DNA from: Acinetobacter calcoaceticus
Lineage (GTDB): Bacteria > Pseudomonadota > Gammaproteobacteria > Pseudomonadales > Moraxellaceae
Assembly: GCF_900520355.1 (NCBI RefSeq)
Contig: NZ_LS999521.1
Location: 496,001-560,000 of the forward strand
Length of the DNA: 64,000 bases
Direction: 5' to 3'
The notes below the pieces were generated by a model, which did not search any database, was not told where the DNA came from, and was given only the letters and a program-made list of their open reading frames with translations. The translations under genes and the position numbers were made by a program. Shown here piece after piece: positions 24,771 through 33,666 of the stretch. The stretch's first letter is position 1. Every line of letters starts with the position of its first letter.

Positions 24771-25934
24771 ATGCAACCCAACCCAATTTACTATAATGAA
24801 CAACACATTGCTTTTGCTGATAATGTTCGTCGATTTGTACAAAAAGAAATGGCACCTTTCGTTAATGAGTGGGATGAAGCTGAGACATTCCCGAGAGAAC
24901 TATACAAAAAAGCTGCTGAGATTGGTTTATTGGGTTTAGGCTTTTCGGAAGAATATGGTGGTATTCCTGATGCTGATCCATTCTATTCATTGCTGGCTGG
25001 TATTGAGATGGCGAAGGCTGGCTCTGGTGGAGTACATATCTCATTGATGGTGCATACGATTGGTGCACCACCAATTCAGCATTTTGGTAGTGAAGAGTTA
25101 AAGGCAAAAGTTCTTCCAAGTATTATTTCCGGCGAAAAAATTTCTGCCTTAGCAATTACTGAACCAGGTGGTGGTTCAGATGTTGCTGCATTACAAACTA
25201 AAGCTGTTCGCGATGGTGATTATTATATTATTTCTGGTGAGAAGACATTTATCACATCGGGAATTCGTGCAGATTACTATACCGTTGCAGTGCGTACAGA
25301 CCCGACTAAATCTGGTGCTGAAGGCATTTCAATGTTGTTAGTTGATGCGCACAGTGAAGGAATTACTAAAACGCCTTTAAAAAAAATGGGATGGTGGGCT
25401 TCAGATACAGCACATTTGCATTTTGACCAAGTACGAGTCCCTGCATCAAATCTTTTAGGTAAAGAGAATGCTGGTTTTAAAGTAATTATGAATAACTTTA
25501 ATATGGAGCGTTTTTTCTTAGGTGTAGTGGCCTATGGTTATGCACAGGTATGTTATGAAGAAGCTTTAGATTGGGCTCAGCAACGTAAAACATTTGGTAA
25601 GCGATTAATTGATCATCAAGTAGTCCGTCATAAGTTGGTGGATATGGCAACACAATTGACTTCAACGCGCGCTTTACTTGAAGAAACTGCTTGGAAAATG
25701 ACTCAACCAAAGTTACAGGGGCCAGAGCTCGTGGCTCAAATTTCAATGCTTAAAAATGTTGCTACCCGCACAATGCAATTTTGTGCAGATGCAGCTGTGC
25801 AAACATTGGGTGGTATGGGCTTTATGCGTGGAACTAAATCTGAACGTATTTACCGTGAAGTGAAGGTCAATATGATTGGTGGTGGCGCTGAAGAAATTAT
25901 GAAAGATTTGATTAGCAAGCAATTGGGTTATTAA
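24771..25934 (+). CDS. acyl-CoA dehydrogenase
   Basis: A 387-residue FAD enzyme with the standard three-domain fold: TEPGGGSDVAALQTKA, ISGEKTFITSG and FGKRLIDHQ. The usual late catalytic Glu is replaced by Gly (MIGGGAEEIM); the base is likely Glu246 in NMERFF, the arrangement seen in isovaleryl-CoA dehydrogenase. The substrate is probably a branched or terpenoid acyl-CoA. Start ATG 24771 has AGGA upstream; the earlier in-frame ATGs add residues unlike the family. It lies next to the atu genes and may feed them. Confidence 0.9.
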   Translation: MQPNPIYYNEQHIAFADNVRRFVQKEMAPFVNEWDEAETFPRELYKKAAEIGLLGLGFSEEYGGIPDADPFYSLLAGIEMAKAGSGGVHISLMVHTIGAPPIQHFGSEELKAKVLPSIISGEKISALAITEPGGGSDVAALQTKAVRDGDYYIISGEKTFITSGIRADYYTVAVRTDPTKSGAEGISMLLVDAHSEGITKTPLKKMGWWASDTAHLHFDQVRVPASNLLGKENAGFKVIMNNFNMERFFLGVVAYGYAQVCYEEALDWAQQRKTFGKRLIDHQVVRHKLVDMATQLTSTRALLEETAWKMTQPKLQGPELVAQISMLKNVATRTMQFCADAAVQTLGGMGFMRGTKSERIYREVKVNMIGGGAEEIMKDLISKQLGY

Positions 25935-25994
25935 GTCTATTTATAAGGTGGCTTTTAATAAGCTGCCTTATCTCATTCTTACCTCATATAGATA

Positions 25995-26492
25995 TTATGA
26001 GATTTCATTCCATGTTTCGTTTAAAATTGCCCAACGTTCATGATCTTTCCACTCTTTTCCACCTACTCGAAGATATTGTCGAGAAAAGCCCTCTTTGATA
26101 AAGCCTGCCTTGGCAATAAGACGAATTGAAGCAATATTTTCAGGTTGTATATTTGCTTCTAATCTATGTAAGTTTAGTTTTTCGAATGCTTCACTCAGTA
26201 ATAATTTCAGGCCTGCTTTCATATATCCTTGGCGTTGATAGGGATGAAATACTTCATAACCTAAATAAGCCGAGTGAAAATAACCTCTGATAATGTTGGA
26301 AATATTAAATGTTCCTACAATTGCATGGTCTTTCTCTAGACAAACGAAATAGCGATGTTCTTGTGCTAGGTAGTGTTGAAAGTCGGCTGGTGGATAAGCC
26401 CAAGGTTGATGCAATTGCACACTATTTTCATATGCTATTTTAACTTCTGTTAGGTCATCCATTTGAGATTTACGTAAATACACTGAACTCAT
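25995..26492 (-). CDS. GNAT N-acetyltransferase, RimJ/RimL type
   Basis: A 165-residue acetyltransferase. The acetyl-CoA loop is HPYQRQGYMKAGL, and HRLEANIQPENIASIRLIAKAGFIKEG with the closing WKDHERWAIL is typical of the RimJ/RimL group that acetylates protein N-termini or small amines. Its ATG at 26492 overlaps the stop of the TetR gene (ATGA), so it is translated behind that regulator. Confidence 0.88.
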   Translation of the reverse strand: MSSVYLRKSQMDDLTEVKIAYENSVQLHQPWAYPPADFQHYLAQEHRYFVCLEKDHAIVGTFNISNIIRGYFHSAYLGYEVFHPYQRQGYMKAGLKLLLSEAFEKLNLHRLEANIQPENIASIRLIAKAGFIKEGFSRQYLRVGGKEWKDHERWAILNETWNEIS

Positions 26493-27088
26493 TTCAACGC
26501 CATCTCCCAAACCATTTCAGTTAATTCCTCAATTTTGACCTTTCCTTCAGATTTATACCAAGTCACTGTCCATGAAATCGCACCACCAACTAATCGGCGC
26601 CAAATAAAGGCATCATGCTTTATCTTGCCCTTTGTGCGTAATTTTTCAATAACATCTAACCAAATTTGTTCATACTCATTACGCATTTTCAAAAGGTAAT
26701 CTTGTTTTTCTTTTGAAAGGGCAAACCATTCATATACCAAAACAGCCATCGCAGCACCTGTATCTCCAGTAATTGAGATAAGCTCTGCTTTAATGAGAGC
26801 CCGTAACTGTTGCTCTGGATCTGGAGATTGGGTTACGGCATCCTTTAAACGGGCAAGATTATAAGTGATGGTTTGTTCCATCACATGGGCAAGGATGTCA
26901 TCTTTACTTTTGAAGTGATGGAATAAACTCCCCGATTGAATTCCAATAAATTGAGCCAGTTCACGCACAGTCGTTTTGTCATAGCCTTGCTTATGAAATA
27001 GGTACGCTGCACCTTGTAATAAACGGCCCCGTGGGCTGTCATCAAAGCAAGAGATATTTGGAATCTGTTCAATTGAAGTAGCAATCAT
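26489..27088 (-). CDS. atuR: TetR-family repressor, probable AtuR
   Basis: A 199-residue TetR regulator. Its helix-turn-helix is KTTVRELAQFIGIQSGSLFHHFKSKDDIL (about 40-68), followed by a helical ligand domain. It is divergent from the atuA-F operon, across a gap that contains a perfect palindrome. In Pseudomonas aeruginosa AtuR represses the atu genes from the same position. Gene name by position and family, not by ligand evidence. The downstream GNAT gene overlaps it by 4 bp. Confidence 0.82.
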   Translation of the reverse strand: MIATSIEQIPNISCFDDSPRGRLLQGAAYLFHKQGYDKTTVRELAQFIGIQSGSLFHHFKSKDDILAHVMEQTITYNLARLKDAVTQSPDPEQQLRALIKAELISITGDTGAAMAVLVYEWFALSKEKQDYLLKMRNEYEQIWLDVIEKLRTKGKIKHDAFIWRRLVGGAISWTVTWYKSEGKVKIEELTEMVWEMALK

Positions 27089-27215
27089 GCGTGCAGTTTG
27101 ACCCTTTAAATAAAAATGAATACTAAAAAATTTTGCTAAATCTCAACATTTTTTAGGGCTTATGTCGAGTTTGGAAGATTTAGTCACCATCAAGATAACA
27201 TTTTGCTCTTTACAA

Positions 27216-27233
27216 ACCAAGCGCTTGCTTGGT
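27216..27233. promoter_or_regulatory. palindromic operator for the TetR/AtuR repressor
   Basis: ACCAAGC-GCTT-GCTTGGT is a perfect 7+7 palindrome of the type bound by TetR regulators of acyl-CoA pathways. It follows TTTACA (27209-27214), a possible -35, so a bound dimer would block the promoter. I see only one clear copy; P. aeruginosa is reported to have two. Confidence 0.78.
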
Positions 27234-27274
27234 AGTGTTGAGTGTAATTTTTAAACAGAACAATGAGAAATAAG

Positions 27275-29080
27275 ATGGCAAATAATCAGAAGGATGATGA
27301 GCGTGTCGTAAAAATAGGTTGCGCCTCTGGATTTTGGGGCGATACCAATACAGCAGCTTTCCAATTAGTGCATTTAACTGATATTGATTATTTGGTTTTT
27401 GATTATTTGTCAGAAATTACGATGTCGATTATGGCAAAAGCGAAAATGGTAGAGCCGAAACATGGCTATGCTTTGGACTTTGTTAGTCGAGTAATGGCTC
27501 CTCTGATTAAAAAAATTGCAGAAAAAAAGATTAAGGTGATTAGTAATGCTGGTGGGGTAAATCCGCTTGCTTGTCGGGATGCCTTACAAAAAATAATTAG
27601 TGAATATAGTTTAAACCTGAAAGTTGCTGTGGTTTTAGGTGATGATCTTTTAGCAAAGCAAGAACAGTTCAAACAACAAAATATTCAAGAAATGTTTAGC
27701 AGCCAGCCTTTGCCTGATCAGGTGGCGAGTAGTAATGCTTATTTAGGTGCTGTGGCCATTCGTGATGCTTTAAATTTAGGCGCAGATATTGTGATTACGG
27801 GTCGTGTTGTAGATTCGGCTGTGGTTCTTGCACCTTTGCTTCATGAATACCAGTGGTCTTTAGAGGATTATGACAAATTGGCGCAAGGCTCATTGGCAGG
27901 ACACGTGATTGAATGTGGCGCTCAATGTACAGGCGGTAATTTTACTGATTGGCGCTTAGTGCAAGGCTTCGACAATATGGGTTTTCCAGTGGTTGAAGTC
28001 AGTGAGGACGGCTCATTTGTGGTCACTAAACCACAAGGTACAGGTGGTCTAGTTTCTACCGCCACAGTTGCAGAACAAATCGTATATGAAATTGGCAATC
28101 CACAAGCCTATTTATTACCAGATGTGATTGCTGATTTTAGTCAGGTGCGGCTAGAACAAGTCGGTGAGCATCGAGTGCATGTGACTGGTGCAACAGGGCA
28201 AGCACCTACAGCACAATATAAAGTGAGTGCAACTTATCCTGATGGCTATCGGGTTTTAGTCAGTTTTCTAATCGCAGGGCGTGAAGCACCACAAAAAGCG
28301 CAAGTCATTGCGGATGCCATTTTAACTAAATGTGAGCGTGTGCTGGCCATGCGTTCAGTACCTCCTTTTAGTGAAAATTCTGTTGAAATTTTAGGCATAG
28401 AAAGTACGTATGGAGCACATGCCCAAGCATTAAATAGCCGCGAAGTTGTAGTGAAAATAGCTGTAAAGCACATGTTTAAAGAAGCGTGTATGTTCTTTGC
28501 ATCTGAAATTGCACAGGCTTCAACAGGAATGGCTCCAGCTTTGGCTGGTATTGTTGGCGGTCGGCCTAAAGCATCTCCAGTAATTAAACTATTTTCATTT
28601 TTAATTGATAAAAATCAGGTCAATGTCGAAGTCGATTTTGATGGGCAGCGCTATCCAGTTGAGGTTTCTCAAGGTTTTTCTAGAGAGCAAATTAATACAT
28701 TAGAAGCTGGTGAAAGTTCAATTTATCAGGGAGATGAAATAGAAGTCCCTTTAATTGAAATTGCACATGCTCGTAGTGGTGATAAAGGCAATCATAGCAA
28801 TATTGGGGTGATCGCCCGTAAAGCAGAATACTTACCTTGGGTTCGTGCAGCACTCACAGAGCAAGCTGTTACAAGCTATATGCAACATGTTTTGGATGCT
28901 GAGAAAGGAAGAGTGATTCGTTATGAGTTACCGGGTTTAAATGCGTTGAATTTTATGATGGAAAATGCCTTAGGGGGCGGTGGTGTGGCAAGCCTGCGTA
29001 TTGACCCACAAGGCAAAGCATTTGCTCAACAATTATTGGATATGCCTGTAAAAGTTCCGGCAAATCTTTTAGAAAAATAA
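27275..29080 (+). CDS. atuA: acyclic terpene utilisation protein AtuA
   Basis: A DUF1446-family protein of about 601 residues. The N-terminal part (IGCASGFWGDTNTAAFQLV, ISNAGGVNPLACRDAL, ADIVITGRVVDSA) is the AtuA core. The C-terminal AtuA-like ferredoxin-fold domain starts near EVPLIEIAHARSGDKGNHSNIGV. The biochemical role is unknown, but the gene is required for citronellol growth in Pseudomonas. ATG 27275 has GAGA upstream; ATG 27263 is a possible alternative without a ribosome site. First gene of the operon. Confidence 0.88.
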   Translation: MANNQKDDERVVKIGCASGFWGDTNTAAFQLVHLTDIDYLVFDYLSEITMSIMAKAKMVEPKHGYALDFVSRVMAPLIKKIAEKKIKVISNAGGVNPLACRDALQKIISEYSLNLKVAVVLGDDLLAKQEQFKQQNIQEMFSSQPLPDQVASSNAYLGAVAIRDALNLGADIVITGRVVDSAVVLAPLLHEYQWSLEDYDKLAQGSLAGHVIECGAQCTGGNFTDWRLVQGFDNMGFPVVEVSEDGSFVVTKPQGTGGLVSTATVAEQIVYEIGNPQAYLLPDVIADFSQVRLEQVGEHRVHVTGATGQAPTAQYKVSATYPDGYRVLVSFLIAGREAPQKAQVIADAILTKCERVLAMRSVPPFSENSVEILGIESTYGAHAQALNSREVVVKIAVKHMFKEACMFFASEIAQASTGMAPALAGIVGGRPKASPVIKLFSFLIDKNQVNVEVDFDGQRYPVEVSQGFSREQINTLEAGESSIYQGDEIEVPLIEIAHARSGDKGNHSNIGVIARKAEYLPWVRAALTEQAVTSYMQHVLDAEKGRVIRYELPGLNALNFMMENALGGGGVASLRIDPQGKAFAQQLLDMPVKVPANLLEK

Positions 29081-29100
29081 AATGAATGGATGAAATAAAG

Positions 29101-29985
29101 ATGAGTTATCAATCAATTTTTAGACCTGATGCCTTTACCAATAAAGTCATTATTGTGACCGGTGGTGGTTCAGGAATTGGTCGCTGTACTGCACATGAGC
29201 TTGCCGCGTTAGGGGCTCAAGTCGTAATTACAGGACGCAAAATTGAAAAACTGGAAAAAGTAAGCCAAGAAATTACAGAAGATGGCGGACTCGTTCATTT
29301 TGTTGTGTGTGATAACCGAGAAGAAGAACAAGTGAAGAACATGATTGCTGAAGTGATTGAGAAGTTCGGCAAACTTGATGGTTTAGTTAATAACGCGGGC
29401 GGTCAGTTTCCTTCCGCATTAGAAAATATCTCTGCGAACGGCTTTGATGCAGTCGTGCGTAATAATCTGCATTCAACTTTCTATTTAATGCGTGAAGCTT
29501 ATAACCAATGGATGGCAAAATATGGTGGCAGTATTGTCAACATGACTGCCGATATGTGGGGCGGCATGCCAGGAATGGGGCATTCAGGTGCTGCACGTTC
29601 GGGGGTTGATAACTTAACCAAAACAGCATCGGTCGAGTGGGGCAAATCTGGTGTTCGAGTGAATGCTGTAGCACCGGGTTGGATCGTTTCATCTGGAATG
29701 GACAATTATAGCGGTGATTTTGCCAAGGTGATTATTCCAAGTCTTGCTGGCAATGTGCCTTTAAAGCGTATGGGAACGGAGTCGGAAGTCTCATCAGCAA
29801 TTTGCTATTTGTTATCTGATGCTGCGGCTTTTGTCTCCGGTGTGACCTTACGTATTGATGGTGCCGCATCGCAGGGAACCCGAATGTATCCGCTAAGCGA
29901 TGTGACAAATAGCGAATCTTATAACGGTTTCCATCGTGCGTTTATCCCTGAAATTTTTAAAAAAGATAAGACTGAGGGAGAATGA
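29101..29985 (+). CDS. atuB: short-chain dehydrogenase AtuB
   Basis: A 294-residue SDR. Its cofactor motif is TGGGSGIGRCTAHEL and NNAG is intact. The usual YxxxK is replaced: the aligned stretch HSGAARSGVDNLTKTASVEWG has Ser and Arg in those positions. That stretch resembles peroxisomal 2,4-dienoyl-CoA reductases. It probably acts on a CoA ester in citronellyl-CoA breakdown. ATG 29101 (GGA upstream) is preferred to 29086. Its stop overlaps the next gene's first ATG. Confidence 0.88.
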   Translation: MSYQSIFRPDAFTNKVIIVTGGGSGIGRCTAHELAALGAQVVITGRKIEKLEKVSQEITEDGGLVHFVVCDNREEEQVKNMIAEVIEKFGKLDGLVNNAGGQFPSALENISANGFDAVVRNNLHSTFYLMREAYNQWMAKYGGSIVNMTADMWGGMPGMGHSGAARSGVDNLTKTASVEWGKSGVRVNAVAPGWIVSSGMDNYSGDFAKVIIPSLAGNVPLKRMGTESEVSSAICYLLSDAAAFVSGVTLRIDGAASQGTRMYPLSDVTNSESYNGFHRAFIPEIFKKDKTEGE

Positions 29986-29987
29986 TA

Positions 29988-31601
29988 ATGACCATTCTCC
30001 AATCCGAAATTGCTGTTGATAGCGAACAATATCAAAAAAATAAAGATGCTCTACTTGCTCAGTTGAGTGACATTCGTGCAATTCAGCAAAAAAGTATTGA
30101 TAAATCTTACGCTGCCAAACCAAAGTTCGATAAAAAAGGCAAAATTTTGCCACATGAGCGTGTGCGATTATTATTAGATACCGATTCTCCTTTCATCGAA
30201 CTTTGTGGTTTAGTTGGTTACAACATGCATGATGATAAAGATGGTTCGGAAGCTGGTGGCGGGGTGATTGCGGGCATTGGTTTTGTCAGTGGTGTGCGTT
30301 GCCTCGTCTCTGCAAGTAATAGTGCAATTAAGGGTGGCACCATGTCACCCATGGGTGTACAGAAAACCTTACGTTTACAAAAAATTGCCTTAGAACAAAA
30401 ACTTCCGTTGATTACGCTAACCGAAAGTGGTGGCGCTAACTTAAATTATGCGGCAGAAGTATTTACCTACGGTGGTATGACCTTTGCCAATCAGGCACGT
30501 CTTTCAGCGGCAGGCATTCCGCAGCTTGCAGTTGTACATGGTAATGCAACTGCGGGTGGTGCTTATCAACCCGGTCTTTCGGATTATGTGATTGCGGTAC
30601 GTAAACAAACCGAGATGTTACTTGCAGGTCCACCTTTACTTTTAGCTGCCACTGGCGAAGTGGCAACAGCTGAAGAGTTGGGCGGGGCAGAAATGCATGC
30701 GCAGGTTGCCGGAACCGCAGAATATTTGGCTGAAAATGATGCCGATGGGATTCGACTTGCACGTGAAATTTTTGAGCATTTGAACTGGAAAGAACAAATC
30801 AAACCAGTTGATGCGGTCTATAAAGAACCTCGTTACGATGCCGATGAATTATTAGGTGTTATCCCGAATGATCCTAAACAGCCATTTGATATGAAAGAGG
30901 TGGTTGCCCGAGTTGTTGATGACTCAGATTTTCTAGAATTTAAGCAGGAATATGATGATTTAACTGTTTGTGGCTGGGCAAAAATTGGCGGATTGCATAT
31001 CGGTATTATCACCAATAATGGTCCGATTACTCCTCAAGGTGCGGCGAAAACAGCCCAGTTTATTCACCTGTGCGAACAGACGCAGCGCCCACTATTGTTT
31101 TTGCATAACACCACAGGTTTTATGGTGGGTACCGATGCAGAGCAAAACGGTATTATCAAACATGGTTCAAAATTAATTCAGGCTGTTGCCAATTGTACTG
31201 TGCCAAAAATTTCGATTGTGGTGGCTGGGTCATATGGGGCAGGAAACTACGCGATGTGTGGTCGAAGCTTATCACCCGATTTTATTTTTGCTTGGCCGAA
31301 CTCGCATGTTGCCGTAATGGGTGCTGCTCAGGCTGGAAAAGTCTTACGTATTGTGGCCGAAGGTAAGCAAAAAGCATCTGGTCAGGAGCCTAATCCTCAA
31401 ATGCTCGATTTTCTGGAGCAAAGTACAGCCATAAAATTGGAGCAGCAGTCTACCGCGCTTTTCAATACGGCTATGTTGCATGATGACGGCATTATTGACC
31501 CACGAGATACCCGAAAATTACTGATTTTCCTTTTACAAACCATTTATGAAGCACAGCAGCGGACATTGAATCCAAGCCGTTTTGGGGTGTCTCGCTTTTA
31601 A
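29988..31601 (+). CDS. atuC: geranyl-CoA carboxylase beta subunit
   Basis: A carboxyltransferase subunit of 537 residues that transfers CO2 from biotin to cis-geranyl-CoA. The N-terminal domain holds GGGVIAGIGFVSG and the oxyanion loops SGGANLNYAAEVF and GNATAGGAYQPGLSDY. The C-terminal domain holds NNGPITPQGAAK, GSYGAGNYAMCGRSLSP and WPNSHVAVMGAAQAGKVL. The same fold serves methylcrotonyl-CoA carboxylase; the atu context favours geranyl-CoA. GGAG is seven bases before ATG 29988. Confidence 0.88.
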   Translation: MTILQSEIAVDSEQYQKNKDALLAQLSDIRAIQQKSIDKSYAAKPKFDKKGKILPHERVRLLLDTDSPFIELCGLVGYNMHDDKDGSEAGGGVIAGIGFVSGVRCLVSASNSAIKGGTMSPMGVQKTLRLQKIALEQKLPLITLTESGGANLNYAAEVFTYGGMTFANQARLSAAGIPQLAVVHGNATAGGAYQPGLSDYVIAVRKQTEMLLAGPPLLLAATGEVATAEELGGAEMHAQVAGTAEYLAENDADGIRLAREIFEHLNWKEQIKPVDAVYKEPRYDADELLGVIPNDPKQPFDMKEVVARVVDDSDFLEFKQEYDDLTVCGWAKIGGLHIGIITNNGPITPQGAAKTAQFIHLCEQTQRPLLFLHNTTGFMVGTDAEQNGIIKHGSKLIQAVANCTVPKISIVVAGSYGAGNYAMCGRSLSPDFIFAWPNSHVAVMGAAQAGKVLRIVAEGKQKASGQEPNPQMLDFLEQSTAIKLEQQSTALFNTAMLHDDGIIDPRDTRKLLIFLLQTIYEAQQRTLNPSRFGVSRF

Positions 31602-31643
31602 ACAACTTTTACCGCAATTAAAAAAATTATCAGGAAGAATGTA

Positions 31644-32801
31644 ATGAAATTTACTGCCGAACATGAAGCATTACGCCGTACAGCTCGTCAATTTGTTGAA
31701 AATGAGCTGAATCCGAATATTCCAGAATGGGAAGAGGTGGGGCGTTTCCCGATTCATGATGTATTTAAAAAGATGGGTGACCTTGGCTTATTAGGAATTT
31801 GTAAACCTGAAGAAAATGGTGGTTTAGCTTTAGATTATTCTTATAACCTTGTAGTTGCTGAAGAAATTGGACGTGCGACGTGTGGTGGAGTGCCTTTAGC
31901 CATTGGTGTTCAAACCGATATGGCAACACCAGCTCTCGCACGTTTTGGTCATAAAGAATTACGTGATGAGTTTTTAACACCAGCCATTGCTGGAGAATAC
32001 GTGGCATCCATTGCAGTGTCCGAAGTCCATGCAGGTTCTGATGTGGCAGCCATTAAAACTACAGCCAAAAAAGACGGCGATGATTATGTCATCAATGGCA
32101 GCAAAATGTGGATTACTAACTCATTGCAAGCAGACTTCTTCTGTTTGTTAGCAAATACTTCTGACGATAAACCACACGTCAATAAATCGATGATTATTGT
32201 GCCGGCAAAAACTAAAGGCATCAGTTTTTCAGAACCGCTCAATAAATTAGGAATGCGTTCAACCACCACAGCACAAGTCTATTTAGATAATGTGCGTGTA
32301 CCGCAACGTAATTTAGTCGGTGTCGAAGGCATGGGCTTTATGATGCAGATGATGCAATTTCAGGAAGAGCGTTTATGGGCATGTGCCAACTCTATTGGAG
32401 GGTTGGAAACGTTAATCCAAAAGACCATCGCCTATACTAAAGATCGTACTACTTTCGGTCAGCCACTCATTAATAATCAATATATCCATTTCCGCTTTGC
32501 TGAACTCATGACTGAAGTGGAAGCACTAAAAGCATTAACCTACCAAGCATGTGAGAAACACATTGCTGGTGAAGATGTCACGATGCTGGCTTCAATGGCA
32601 AAACTAAAATCAGGACGTTTAACCCGTGAAGTGGCAGATAGCTGTCTGCAATATTGGGGGGGCAATGGCTTTATGTGGGATAACCCAGCATCGCAGCTGT
32701 ACCGTGATGGTCGCTTAGGGTCTATTGGTGGTGGAGCCGATGAGATTATGTTGGGGATTATTTGTAAGCTCATGGACATCTTGCCTAAAAAACAAAAATA
32801 A
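31644..32801 (+). CDS. atuD: citronellyl-CoA dehydrogenase
   Basis: A 385-residue acyl-CoA dehydrogenase with VSEVHAGSDVAAIKTTA, INGSKMWITNS and TTFGQPLINNQ. The late Glu is again Gly (IGGGADEIML), and Glu242 in QEERLW sits at the isovaleryl-type catalytic position. In the pathway it converts citronellyl-CoA to cis-geranyl-CoA. Position between the carboxylase beta and the hydratase matches P. aeruginosa atuD. Confidence 0.87.
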   Translation: MKFTAEHEALRRTARQFVENELNPNIPEWEEVGRFPIHDVFKKMGDLGLLGICKPEENGGLALDYSYNLVVAEEIGRATCGGVPLAIGVQTDMATPALARFGHKELRDEFLTPAIAGEYVASIAVSEVHAGSDVAAIKTTAKKDGDDYVINGSKMWITNSLQADFFCLLANTSDDKPHVNKSMIIVPAKTKGISFSEPLNKLGMRSTTTAQVYLDNVRVPQRNLVGVEGMGFMMQMMQFQEERLWACANSIGGLETLIQKTIAYTKDRTTFGQPLINNQYIHFRFAELMTEVEALKALTYQACEKHIAGEDVTMLASMAKLKSGRLTREVADSCLQYWGGNGFMWDNPASQLYRDGRLGSIGGGADEIMLGIICKLMDILPKKQK

Positions 32802-32811
32802 GGAGTAGGCA

Positions 32812-33648
32812 ATGACACTTTCGGTTTCACTACAAACTTTAGCTATTGATGACAGCATTCAGTTAGAACAGGACGGTAGTATTTTATACCTCTGGTTAAA
32901 TCGACCAGAGAGCCGTAATGCCATGAATTTGAATATGGTTAATGCTATTCAACAGGTCTTTACTGCTATTCGTGATGATCTTTCGATTCGTGCGGTCATC
33001 ATCCGTGGTGAAGGCGGAACTTTCTGCGCAGGTGGTGACATTAAAGACATGGCAGCTTTGAGAGTTGAAGCGAGCAATGTTGGCAGCTTACAGCCTTATG
33101 CTGATTTTAACCGCCGTTTTGGTGCAATGCTTGAACAGATCGATGCTGCACCACAAACGGTTGTGGTGATTTTAGAAGGTGCGGTATTGGGTGGTGGTTT
33201 TGGTCTGGTATGTGTTTCCGATGTTGCCATTAGCCGTGACAATGCACAGTTTGGATTACCTGAAACTGGGCTAGGAATAATCCCTGCGCAGATTGCTCCT
33301 TTTGTAGTGAAGCGTATTGGGCTAACTCAGGCTAGACGACTTGCTTTGTTGGGGATGCGTTTTGAAGGACCTACGGCGCTCAGTGTCGGAGTAGTCCATC
33401 AGATTGCTCATAATGAATTAGAGCTAGAGCAAGAATTACAGGAAACTATTCAGCACATTAAACGTGCTGCACCACAAGCTTCACGTATGACCAAAGCACT
33501 ATTACATCGAACACTCAATGAACCATTGAATCATTTGCTTGATGACGCAGCACAGCAGTTTGCTCAAGCGGTTGGTGGTGCTGAAGGGCAAGAGGGAACG
33601 ATGGCTTTTATTCAAAAACGGTTGCCGAATTGGGCCGATGAGCAATAA
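32812..33648 (+). CDS. atuE: isohexenylglutaconyl-CoA hydratase
   Basis: A 278-residue crotonase-fold enzyme. LWLNRPESRNAMNLNM opens the fold, and GEGGTFCAGGDIKDMAAL and EGAVLGGGFGLVCVSDVAI are the oxyanion-hole segments. It would hydrate the product of geranyl-CoA carboxylase. It begins 10 bp after atuD, with AAGGAG just upstream. Confidence 0.87.
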   Translation: MTLSVSLQTLAIDDSIQLEQDGSILYLWLNRPESRNAMNLNMVNAIQQVFTAIRDDLSIRAVIIRGEGGTFCAGGDIKDMAALRVEASNVGSLQPYADFNRRFGAMLEQIDAAPQTVVVILEGAVLGGGFGLVCVSDVAISRDNAQFGLPETGLGIIPAQIAPFVVKRIGLTQARRLALLGMRFEGPTALSVGVVHQIAHNELELEQELQETIQHIKRAAPQASRMTKALLHRTLNEPLNHLLDDAAQQFAQAVGGAEGQEGTMAFIQKRLPNWADEQ

Positions 33649-33666
33649 AAGATAAGGATAAAAACA

